In this document: positions 1 through 8,550 of the stretch, piece by piece
Layout of the letters: every line of letters starts with the position of its first letter
Numbering within the stretch: position 1 is the stretch's first letter
From: Roridomyces roridus
Lineage: Eukaryota > Basidiomycota > Agaricomycetes > Agaricales > Mycenaceae
NCBI GenBank assembly: GCA_029378245.1
Contig: JARKIF010000005.1
Span: 62,001 to 126,000 of the forward strand
Length of the DNA stretch: 64,000 nt
Direction of reading: 5' to 3'
The notes under the pieces: generated by a model
Database searches by the model: none
Seen by the model: the letters and a program-made list of their open reading frames with translations, nothing else
Told to the model about the DNA's origin: nothing
Position numbers and translations under genes: made by a program

Positions 1-20
1 TTCACTGACACGATTCGCAG

Positions 21-1788
21 AGTTTCTCTCGAAAGCGATGACACTCTTCTCTTCTCCTGACTTGTCTGTGGGTGGTACCCTGATGAAGGCACTGCAGAAT
101 ATTACCGCCCAGCTTGACATTGTGATAGTCACAGAGATGCTGCCAGTCCTCCCGACGATTCTCGACTATTGCGAGACCAATCGAGAGAGACTAAGAGATC
201 CCTGGATGGACGACGGCGTCTACGTTCTCACCCGCTGTGCCGCCGGTGTCTTCCTCGAAAACCCCGATCGGGAGCTTGTGGCCCAAGTTCCCTTGCCACG
301 AATTCTCCGCTTTTCGCTAAGCGTCATCCACCTTCCTAATTCCAGTTCATTCGCCGTTCGACACTTTGCTTTCTTCTGCTGCAAGATGAATGAACACATC
401 GGTACCGTTTTGCTGTCCAATTCCGATTTGATCGATTTTCTTGTGGCTGCCATGCGGTCTCGAGACCTCCCCACCCGGTGCCTGGCCCAAAACGCCCTCA
501 TCCAACTTTATGCGACGAACCCCCAGGATGAGATCAAAACCGTTCGATGCGAACCTGATCTTGCGCATCCTGGTTCCAAGTCTTTCCTCGAGCAGGTCGG
601 TGACGAAATCAACCAGCTTTACGACTTGGTCCACGCGTTTGACTTGGTCGATGCTTTGGATGAAAAAGCTCCCGAGTCTCATTCTGGATTTGGATACGTT
701 TTCAGCGACTGGATTCAACGCAACTCCCCACTTGCACGAGGCCGTCTCGATAAGGGACGCGACCGAGACATCCACTTGACCAAGATCTTGGAAACATGTG
801 AAGCCGCCCTTCGACGGGATGAAAGTGCTCGAGCAGACTTGGCTGCTGATATCATACGCACCGACCTTCTTCTCGCACACGAGAAGGACGAAGCGTCCTC
901 GTTTGCACAGTCCTGTGTCGAGAAACATCCATCCGTGGCCTACTTCTACTACGCCGTGTCACTCAGCCCAAACTCCGTCGTTCCAGCAGTCCTCTTCGCG
1001 GAGAAGGGCCTCCAATGTCGTCCCATGTCGGATTTCATCCGGCTAGAACTTCTTTACTGGGCGACCACTGGTGTATACCATATGATCATGGCGATGCTGA
1101 CCAGCTCTCCGCTTTCGCCGAACAAAGAGCATCTACACAAAGCCCACGTTTTTTTGGAGAAGGGCTTGTCTCATGTGAATGCGCTCCTGGATAGCACGCC
1201 AGTCCAGCATCCACGGGCAGCTGAGGCCGGCGCAATGTTCGCTCTTCTCACTTTTCTGTCCAAGGGGCATGCGCTAACCAACGAGGAACTCCAAGTGAGA
1301 TATCAATGCATGTATTGCTTTACGCAAAGATTCACATTCATTTTACAGACGATGAGGGGGAAATTCTCGACGGCATGCGAGTTTCGTCTCTCAAAAGATT
1401 ACACCGCTTTCGAGGAAATATTCCGCCGTATGCCGACTGCCTGGCAACGCTGGGAAGCAGCCATGTCTCGCGAACCCGAAGTTTGGCTGCCATCGCCATC
1501 TTCTGCAGAGAACCAATCCAGCGTTCCGGACACAGCGGCAGATGCGAACCAAGACGATATTGTTGAATGGTTGCAAAAGTTGAACGTGAGCCCTCAAGAC
1601 TTGGTCAGTTCCGAGATGATAGGTGAAAAATTTGGGGCTAAGAGGGATTGTGGAGAGGTTCTGTTGCATGCTTGCACTTTCTGTGGTAAACGCAGCGCGG
1701 TGCTCAAACGGTGTTCTGGGTGTCAGAGAGCACGGTACGTGCTACCTTATGGTGTTGCGTGTGCTAATGGTTAACGAGTAGGTATTGA
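21..1788 (+). pseudogene. MYND-finger protein, copy A (5' end outside window; stop inside the zinc finger)
   Basis: The exons in view are exon 3 (from 21, after the acceptor at 19-20, to 1294), exon 4 (1349-1734) and exon 5 from 1782. Introns are 54 and 47 bp. The long exon 3 is a helical, repeat-like region unique to this family. Exon 4 ends in the first half of a MYND finger (CTFC, then CSGC). Exon 5 should supply the last zinc ligands, but its second complete codon is TGA (1786-1788), where every sister copy has TGC or TGT. The protein therefore ends at the arginine-tyrosine pair and loses the last four ligands, although codons beyond the stop still read as the finger. MYND fingers normally bind proline-rich partners. 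Exons 1-2 lie upstream of the window. Confidence 0.8.
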
Positions 1789-2111
1789 AACGATACCTGC
1801 CAAAGGTCGGATTGGAAGAATCATCGACAAATCTGCAAGGCTAGTAGGGTCGCATAAATGGTATTTTTTGTTAAAATTAAATGCCTCCCGGCTGCATTTG
1901 CAGGTGAGACCGGGTACGATCTAAGACAGAGCGGGTAAGTGCGGGTAACTTTTAGAAAAATACATCCGCTCGATCGAAATGGAGAGCAAACATATATAAG
2001 ACCGCGTCTTGCTCGCTAATCCCCCATCTTCTGCTCTCGCATTAGACCTTGCCTGTCTACACACACACTCAGCCCTCAGCTACGCCCCCAACCACTAAAA
2101 GTTTACTCACA
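1789..2111 (+). promoter_or_regulatory. MYND 3' flank and TATA promoter of the 129-aa gene
   Basis: No gene is seen here. The first half is the 3' flank of copy A and matches the flanks of copies B and D. A TATATA box at 1993-1998 lies about 115 bp before the ATG at 2112. The box is conserved in the right arm at 13850-13855. The match to the copy D flank ends just before this TATA box. Confidence 0.6.
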
Positions 2112-2501
2112 ATGCCTCGTCAGCCCCGTTGGATTCACAAAGCAGGTTCCCCTTCCGTTGGGCTGGCCCCGACGTCGCCGCTTCCGTCTGTCCCCGCCCT
2201 GGTCCCGAGTCCCGCCACCAACTGGCCGATGTACATCCCCGGAGGTCCGCCGTCGACACCGTTCGTCTGGCCAGCTAGCGTCAAGATTCCCGAGTTGGAG
2301 GACCTCGACGACATGGATAGGGTCCCAGAAGGATATGTTTCACCTTATGCTGCTCCTGCTAATCCTCCTCCTCCTTCAGAGACTACTGACGATGCGACAG
2401 AGTTGAAGACTGATGAGACCAAGTTGAAGAGGAAGCGGATGATCTTTGCGAGCATCACGAATATGGCGACGAGGGCAAGGAAGTCGAGGGCGAAGAAGTA
2501 G
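2112..2501 (+). CDS. Small proline-rich protein with a basic tail, 129 aa (left-arm copy)
   Basis: I do not recognise the family. The single-exon frame starts at ATG 2112, the first ATG after a conserved TATA box. An in-frame upstream extension exists but is not shared by the right-arm copy. The N-terminal half is rich in Pro and Ser, followed by an acidic patch with Leu-Glu-Asp-Leu-Asp-Asp. The C-terminal 30 residues are very basic (LKRKR, then RARKSRAKK), so a nuclear localisation signal is possible. The copy at 13361-13750 differs by only a few residues, although the linked MYND genes have diverged much more. That suggests selection, gene conversion or recent joint copying. A donor-like GTGAGT just after the stop may begin a 3'-UTR intron. 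Confidence 0.6.
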   Translation: MPRQPRWIHKAGSPSVGLAPTSPLPSVPALVPSPATNWPMYIPGGPPSTPFVWPASVKIPELEDLDDMDRVPEGYVSPYAAPANPPPPSETTDDATELKTDETKLKRKRMIFASITNMATRARKSRAKK

Positions 2502-2844
2502 ATGGTGAGTTACAGTATAGTTCCAGTTGCTGACCGAGCCCAAGGAGCAAGGACGTGGTCTGTTTGGGTTCTGGGGGATTTGAGCTCTGGGGGATCCTCC
2601 TTTCCGACCGCCTGTTGGGTTCTGGGGGCGCGTTATTGAGCTGGAAAAGTCCGTCTTGTACGGCCAGGCGGCGGGGGGAGCCTTATTATCTACGGGCGTG
2701 TGTGGACATGCATCCTGGTTCGACTCCAGGCGCCCGTTTCATTCTTCGTAGACAGTCACCGTAGAGAGTAGCCAATGGTGTTGATGGGGTCAACTCGGAA
2801 GGAATAAATATTTTGATTTCTACCTCTCCCGACTTCCGACCTCG
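2502..2844 (+). other. G-rich 3' region of the small gene, then MPP-beta 5' region
   Basis: No protein gene is seen. A short motif built around GGTTCTGGGGG recurs at about 2570-2630 and precedes the tRNA-like sequence at 2692-2737. The same block lies at 13125-13360 in the right arm. From about 2741 the sequence is unique and is the 5' region of the processing peptidase gene. Confidence 0.5.
2692..2737 (+). other. tRNA-like sequence: acceptor-type stem plus T arm, no D or anticodon arm
   Basis: Seven bases ACGGGCG at the 5' side can pair with CGCCCGT at the 3' side. Directly inside the 3' half is a T arm: stem CCTGG/CCAGG and loop TTCGACT. The right-arm copy has the canonical loop TTCGAAT. 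Only 15 nt replace the D and anticodon arms, so this is not a normal tRNA. The T-arm segment matches an RNA polymerase III B box. It could be a tRNA relic, a SINE-like terminus or a processing signal. The homology of the two duplication arms ends here. Confidence 0.5.
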
Positions 2845-4459
2845 ATGGTTTCGAGAACCGTGCTGAGCCGTGTCCTCAGGACTGCCCGACCAGTAAGCCA
2901 CTCTCCGCGCCACTTGACCCTCGTCCCTCACGCCCCCTGCAGCAGGCTCTGAGGAGGACGTATGCGACAGTGAAAAATGCGGGTCCCTTCACCGAAATTT
3001 CGCGCCTTTCCAACGGCCTGACCGTCGCTACCGAGTCCCAGCCCCACTCCCAAACAGCCACAGTCGGCGTCTGGATAGACGCAGGCTCTCGTGCAGAGAC
3101 CGATGCCACCAACGGCACTGCTCACTTCCTCGAGCACATGGCCTTCAAGGGAACCGGTCGTCGCTCCCAACACGCCCTCGAGCTCGAGGTCGAGAACATT
3201 GGCGCCCACCTCAACGCCTACACCTCTCGCGAGCAGACCGTCTACTACGCCAAGAGCTTCCGCAAGGATGTGCCCGCGGCCGTCGACATCATCAGCGACA
3301 TCCTCCAAAACTCCAAGCTCGAGCCGGCGGCTATCGAGCGGGAGCGGGATGTTATCTTGCGTGAGCAGCAAGAGGTTGACAAGCAGCTTGAGGAGGTTGT
3401 CTTTGACCACCTGCATTCCGTCGCTTTCCAGCGTGAGTGACGCGTCGTCCCACTTCTTCTTCCGTACCGACACTTCTCCAGACCAACCTCTCGGTCGTAC
3501 TATTCTTGGCCCCAAAGGTGTGTATTTCTGCATGTTCTTGGCTCAGCTCTCATGACGCGTTCCCAGCCAACATCCTCTCTATCAAGCGGGATGACCTCGA
3601 CTCGTACATTAAAACCAACTACACCGCCGATCGCATGGTCCTTGTCGGTGCTGGTGGTGTCGACCACAGCGAGCTCGTCAAGCTTGCCGAGAAGCACTTT
3701 TCCTCCCTGCCCGTCTCCCCCAAGCCGCTTGCGCTCGGTTCCTCCGCTGGCCGCCAGACCTCCTTCGTTGGCTCCGAGGTCCGCCTGCGCGACGACGAGC
3801 TCGGTGCTGCCCACATTGCCGTCGCTGTTGAGGGTGTCGGCTGGTCCTCGCCCGACTACTTCCCGATGCTCGTCCTCCAAAGCATCTTTGGCAACTGGGA
3901 CCGTTCCCTCGGCTCTGCTTCTCACCTCTCCTCGCGCCTCTCGCACATCATCTCCTCGAACAACCTCGCCAACTCGTTCATGAGCTTCAGCACGAGCTAC
4001 GCGGACACGGGTCTGTGGGGCATCTACCTCGTCAGCGAGAACTTTATGAATCTCGATGACTTGCTGCACTTTACGCTCAAGGAGTGGACGCGCATGAGCT
4101 TGGGGCCGCAGAGCGTCGAGGTGGAGCGTGCAAAGAGCCAACTCAAGGCGGGTTTGCTGTTGGGTCTTGACGGGAGCACGGCGATTGCGGAGGACATTGG
4201 GCGCCAGCTCGTCACTAGTGGACGCCGGATGTCACCGTTGCAGATTGAGCAGGCGGTGGATGCGGTCAGCGTTGATGATATTGTGCGTGTGGCCAAGAAG
4301 TACTTGTGGGACAAGGACGTGCGTTTTCTTCATCTTTTCTTGACTTGGCATTGTGCTGACGAGTACCACCTCTAGTTCGCGATGGCGGCTGTGGGCAACA
4401 TCGAGGGCTTGTTAGACTACAACCGGATCCGGGCGGACATGTCGTCCATGATTCACTAG
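2845..4459 (+). CDS. Mitochondrial processing peptidase beta subunit (M16 metalloprotease)
   Basis: Five exons: 2845-2892, 2943-3432, 3482-3517, 3567-4318 and 4376-4459, giving 469 aa, the usual length for this subunit. The protein cleaves targeting presequences in the mitochondrial matrix together with the alpha subunit. It starts with an Arg-rich presequence ([16 protein letters not shown]). The inverzincin zinc motif H-F-L-E-H sits at about residues 77-81, with the third ligand Glu at about 157 in the [11 protein letters not shown] stretch. Downstream landmarks such as PLGRTILGP and the C-terminal M16 half are present, and introns are 49-57 bp. It converges on the lactonase gene, with 57 bp between the two stop codons. 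All catalytic residues are present, so it should be active. Confidence 0.95.
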
Positions 4460-4516
4460 ACAAAAAAGTAGTCGATTCGAGGGCTTAATTTTTTATTCCA
4501 ATTGTAATCGAGCCCC

Positions 4517-6003
4517 TCAATCCAACCATACAGCATGGCTCCCGCCTTGTATCTGTTCTACGTCCTCATCGTTGGCGGAACCAGCCGCCGGCCATGCTGC
4601 TACCTCCCTCAGCCTCGTCCCTCCACCACGCCATAGCCACCCATCCCACTCGAGAACTCGCACGGCCGGATGCGGCGGTGAATCGTCCGTCAGTAGCACC
4701 CACAACGCGCCATCTGCATCCAGTTCACCGTCTTCACCCTCCTTGACACGGACATCCAACGCATGCGCCTTGCCCCCTCCCGTCGTTGCTTCCCACCTCT
4801 CAAGCATATATGGATTATTCTCATTCGCAGCGTCGCCCATGAACAGCCCGTCATCGTCAAGCCGCCACACGCCAACCCAGCCACGCGTGTCTGAGCCTTC
4901 GGCACCGCGCGTAGTGGCGAAGATAGTTTGTGGGGCGGGATGCGTTGGCGTTGAGGGTGCCAGTATGAGGGTGTCTCCGCGGAAGGTGGTGTTGCCTTCT
5001 GTACGTAGTCGAGGCGGGATGAGGGACCGCGAGTCGAGGTAGGTCAGGATTGGGGTTGCGCCGTTGGGTGGAGTGATCCTGTAAATGTCGAGGTAGTTTG
5101 CTGCGAGAAGGATATCAGAAAAGGAGAGTTAGAGGTAAACGGTGCTTACAGTGCTCGGTAACGCAGTACAGAATGCGACCGTTTGGATGCACCTTTACGT
5201 GCCGCGTTCCATCTTCTTCTTCATGAGCAGCGCCATCGCCCGGGCGTTGCGGTGCCGGACTCGTGTCAATGTGTATTAACGTCCCGTCTGCTGCCCGCGA
5301 ATAAATCTCAATCGTCGACCCCCCAAGCACGGGTATAAACGCCAGCGCAGGACCCCCTGTAGGGAACGCAAATTCAACGCCATGCGAACCGTAGCGCTGA
5401 GAACATCACTATAACAACAGTAGAGAGACAGGAAAGGAACACACCAAAGCTTTCCTCGTCTTGTCCGCCGTCTCCCACTCATCTTGGGGGACGAAATACA
5501 GCTCTTGGGCATGAGGCCCAAACCCAGGGGCTTGCTGCGCAGGAAGTGCATGAACCTGCGCCGAAGGCCCGCCAGCGGCATACAGGTGCGTGTAGGGCGG
5601 GGGCACGGTTACATACGACGACGTCGCAGCTATCCATGTCCTTAATACTGCTTTAGCAAGGGAGAGACAGAGACTCACTGATACCCGCGCTCTCAACAAA
5701 CCTCACCCTCGGCTCTGGCTGCCCCTCATAGACCCAGCTCTGCAACGTTGGTGGAAGAGCCCAGCTCGTCGTATACGCATATCTCGCATCTTGCTGGCCC
5801 TGCAACCGAGGCCCCAAACCAATGTACTGATGTGGCCCGAAAGCAGGTATCGTCTGCACGAGGTCGATGCTCAGTTGGAGTGGGTTGAAAGCCAGGAGGA
5901 AGAGCGAGAACGAGCGAAAGGAGCCTGTTAGGATGTGATACACAGGCGTAGTGGCATTGAACGCCGTTTGGAGGGGAACTTGCAGCGGTGGCTCGAGGTC
6001 CAT
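4517..6003 (-). CDS. Lactonase / carboxy-cis,cis-muconate cyclase-type beta-propeller protein
   Basis: Four exons on the minus strand: 5679-6003, 5445-5647, 5150-5396 and 4517-5100, giving 452 aa. The sequence resembles the Lactonase family (Pfam PF10282), seven-bladed propellers that include 6-phosphogluconolactonase and fungal muconate-lactonising enzymes. Supporting stretches are VYHILTGSF near the N-terminus, RHVKVHPNGRILYCVTEH in the middle, and SNYLDIYRI after the last intron. The repeated blade pattern continues to the C-terminus. I chose the ATG at 6003 because the family core begins about 20 residues later. No signal peptide is evident. The substrate cannot be read from sequence. The upstream 60 bp is duplicated before the RNase III gene. 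Confidence 0.75.
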
Positions 6004-6060
6004 TTCAAAGTCCAAATTGGGAAGACTCAACGCCCGCGTCTCAAATAGGAAGTTTTGATT
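6004..6060 (-). repeat. Promoter-proximal repeat, copy 1
   Basis: This stretch just upstream of the lactonase start is about 80% identical by eye to 8331-8387, just upstream of the RNase III gene. Both contain AGTCCAAAT, then GACTCAACGCC, then a run of T. Weaker similarity continues near 6331-6390 versus 8481-8560 (GCTCGCRACCRGCGCCCC). It may be a duplicated promoter or a small dispersed repeat. Confidence 0.55.
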
Positions 6061-6671
6061 TTTTCTTTCTCGATTGCATGTCGCGTAAGCTCCTGTCACA
6101 TTTCTTGTTGGGCTTGGAGTAAAATTAGCCCACACGTTCTCTGCTTAGTTTCCGCGGTGTAATTTACTTGCCCACTTAGCTACATAAGTATTCTCTCGCA
6201 TAAGTACGCAGTGCATTCATTCAATTTTTCGTCCAAGAACACCGACTCTGCTGTGAGCCCAGGTAGTTAGGATATGTATGTGGCATATGCCTGGTAATTT
6301 GATTGACCACCACCTAGCCCCGAATCACCTTCAGATTTCGCTCGCAACCAGCGCCCCACAACGAACGACACCCATGCCACCCGTCCAAGGAACACCGGCA
6401 CTCAGGCTATTGAGCTTCCGCGGTGGCCGAGTCGTGCAGACGTTTCGACAAGGAGCATCACATCCAGACAAGAACATTGGATATACCGCCTGGATATGGT
6501 GTCATGGCATGAACTCGGAAATTCTGGATAACGCACCGAGTAGAGAGGCCAAATAAACCGAGGGCGATAGGTAGTAAGGACCCAATGAAAGGCAAGAAAT
6601 GGGCACAGCTGTCGGATTTAACAGACTTGACAGGGCAAAACCCACAAAAAAGGGAGCTCGGAGCACATCGA
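6061..6671. other. Intergenic region between the lactonase 5' end and RNase III gene 3' end
   Basis: No gene was recognised. The stretch holds the upstream region of the lactonase gene and the 3' flank of the RNase III-like gene. Short open frames here have no recognisable domain. Confidence 0.4.
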
Positions 6672-8297
6672 TCAGTGTCGTGAATGAAATGATTTGCCAT
6701 CTCTTGGTAGGGCAGTCGCCTTGGAATACGGCTTGTTCTTCTTGCTGGACTGTTGCTTGCGCGGTCGATCCGGTCCACATTGCCGAACGGCGCGCTCCTC
6801 CGCCAGCTTCTTTTGCCGCAAGTCGGTCTTCCTTTCCTTTACAGCCGCCTCCTCCAACCGCAACCTGCGCCGATTCTGCGCACCCTCGTGACCAGCGAAA
6901 TCCTCGGCAACAAAGGCGGCGATCCAAGGCGCCAATAAGGCCTTGAGCCAGCGGTAGAGGTCAGTCCACCCTTGAACAGTTCATCAGCGAGAGTCGAGTG
7001 CATTGGGACCAAACTTACCGAGCTTGACATAGACGAGTCCGACCAAGGCATAAAATGCAGTCTCCGATTCATCTTGAGAGATCCAGGTCGCATTATCGCC
7101 CACACGACGCAGCGTGCGCGTATGCTTGTTTAGATTGTACAGCAATCCCAGTCGTGCCACTAGTTGTGACCCCGTGCATACAGTTCGTATGTCCTGGATC
7201 GCGTTAGTGTTCGATTGATCGACAGAGGAGGACTCACGTCCAATTCCCCGCACTCCAGCCATGAGTAGTCCTCGATCGGTGATGCAGTCAATACAGCCCT
7301 GTACAGATGCAAACCAAGCGAACGAAAGCCTTGATTGGAGTTGACGTGTTTTCCCCAGTGAAGAGAGTAATCCAGATCCGTCAAAACAGCGGTAAGAATG
7401 TGCGGCTCGATGTCGACGATAGGCAGGGCTGGCGGATACTCCTTGCCAAATTCCACACGCGAACTATCCAACCCTTTCCACATGTTGCGGCCGGATCCGA
7501 TGATGCCTGGGATGTTGTCGGCCTTCAAGGACTTGAGCACGGAGGAATCGGCGCGCAAGTCTAAAAGATCGCGCGAGTCGAGGTCAGGCCCCAGTGGGAC
7601 GACACCAGTGACGAAACATCCGGGCCTCATACCGTTTCTTCTCCGTCTTCGTTGGAAGGGAGCTGGATTCGGTGCTGCGGCGCAGAGCCTGGATCCAGGG
7701 ATCGAAGAGAAGGCGAAGCCAAGCGAGAGTGTTAATGAACCCTACAGTGTGTCAGAAAAACGTGTAGAAAATGTACGAGTGCTTACCCAGGGAAAGGCCC
7801 ATGGCGCCCACTAGGGATTCAAAAATGCGACACATGTGTGGCATTCCAGGGATCGGTCCACTATACGGTATGCTATACAAGAGGGCGATACGGCCGAGGA
7901 AGCGTTTGCTGACCAGAACTGTGAGAGATTGCTGGGTAGTCGTTAGAACGATGGACTCAGAGCGAGAAAAGGTATACGCAACAGTGTGAAAAGGCCTGGA
8001 ACAAGCAGACAAGGAATCATACACAGAAGAATGGAACGCTGCATCAATGAGCGCGTCGCCGAGCCATTCGAGAGGCTCGTTATCCAGGGCTCCGAAAGCC
8101 TGGGTTACCAAGCGACGAGAGACGCCCGAGGGAAACTCTGGCGGATAGTTGTCATGAAATTCTGGGTGTGGAAGGTCCGATATGGACCGCCAGTGGGAGC
8201 GGCCATCGAACTGCTTCAACAACTTGTCTACCGTGTCTTGCTTCGAAACTCGCTTCCTAACCAAGATTGGGGGCAGGGGATCAGGTGTGCGTAGCAT
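6672..8297 (-). CDS. Protein with two RNase III-like domains and a basic C-terminus
   Basis: Four exons on the minus strand: 7787-8297, 7238-7674, 7019-7193 and 6672-6970, totalling 473 aa. Domain 1 has the RNase III signature NEPLEWLGDALID near residue 73 and the second motif FESLVGAM near residue 162. Domain 2 has a weaker match (QGFRSLGLHLYR) and ETAFYALVGLVYVKLG, followed by a Lys/Arg-rich tail. In domain 1 the Asp normally found three residues before the motif Glu is replaced by Arg, so catalysis is doubtful. Many fungal mitochondrial ribosomal proteins (mL44, mL57) are dead RNase III folds, which makes a mitoribosomal or RNA-binding role a fair guess. The acceptor of exon 2 was chosen for frame and is the least certain junction. 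Confidence 0.65.
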
Positions 8298-8330
8298 TGC
8301 AAGGTTGGAGCAAAAGGAACAGATCAGGTG

Positions 8331-8387
8331 TCAAAAGTCCAAATCGGGTCGACTCAACGCCAGCGTCTCAAACAGGCAGTTTTCGTT
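8331..8387 (-). repeat. Promoter-proximal repeat, copy 2
   Basis: Second copy of the element at 6004-6060, lying 34 bp upstream of the RNase III-like start codon. The rest of 8388-8550 shows an AG dinucleotide run near 8437-8450 and no gene. Confidence 0.5.
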
Positions 8388-8550
8388 TTTACGATTGTAA
8401 ATTATTATATTTTGCTTGCTTGTGTCTATGTCGTAAAAGAGAGAGAGAGAGTAAAGAAGAATGTCTAACCACCGGCTCTATTTTTGCTCGCGACCGGCGC
8501 CCCCAAGAAACGCAGCATACAACGAACCAAAATCCACACTACACCAACGC

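Larger units (their letters stand above)
1..2740 (+). repeat. Left arm of large inverted duplication
   Basis: This segment reappears in inverted orientation at about 13121-15840. Order is the same in both: MYND-gene exons 3-5, a 170-bp flank, a TATA box, the 129-aa gene, a G-rich stretch and a tRNA-like sequence. Homology stops within a few bases after the tRNA-like 3' end (about 2740 here, 13121 there). The outer end of this arm lies beyond the window. The MYND part is clearly diverged, while the 129-aa gene and tRNA-like part are almost identical between arms. Confidence 0.9.

Noticed and set aside
2600..2737. A complete intron-containing tRNA gene ending at 2737
   Set aside because: No 5' acceptor strand 70-110 nt upstream pairs with CGCCCGT, and no D arm or anticodon loop with U33 fits.
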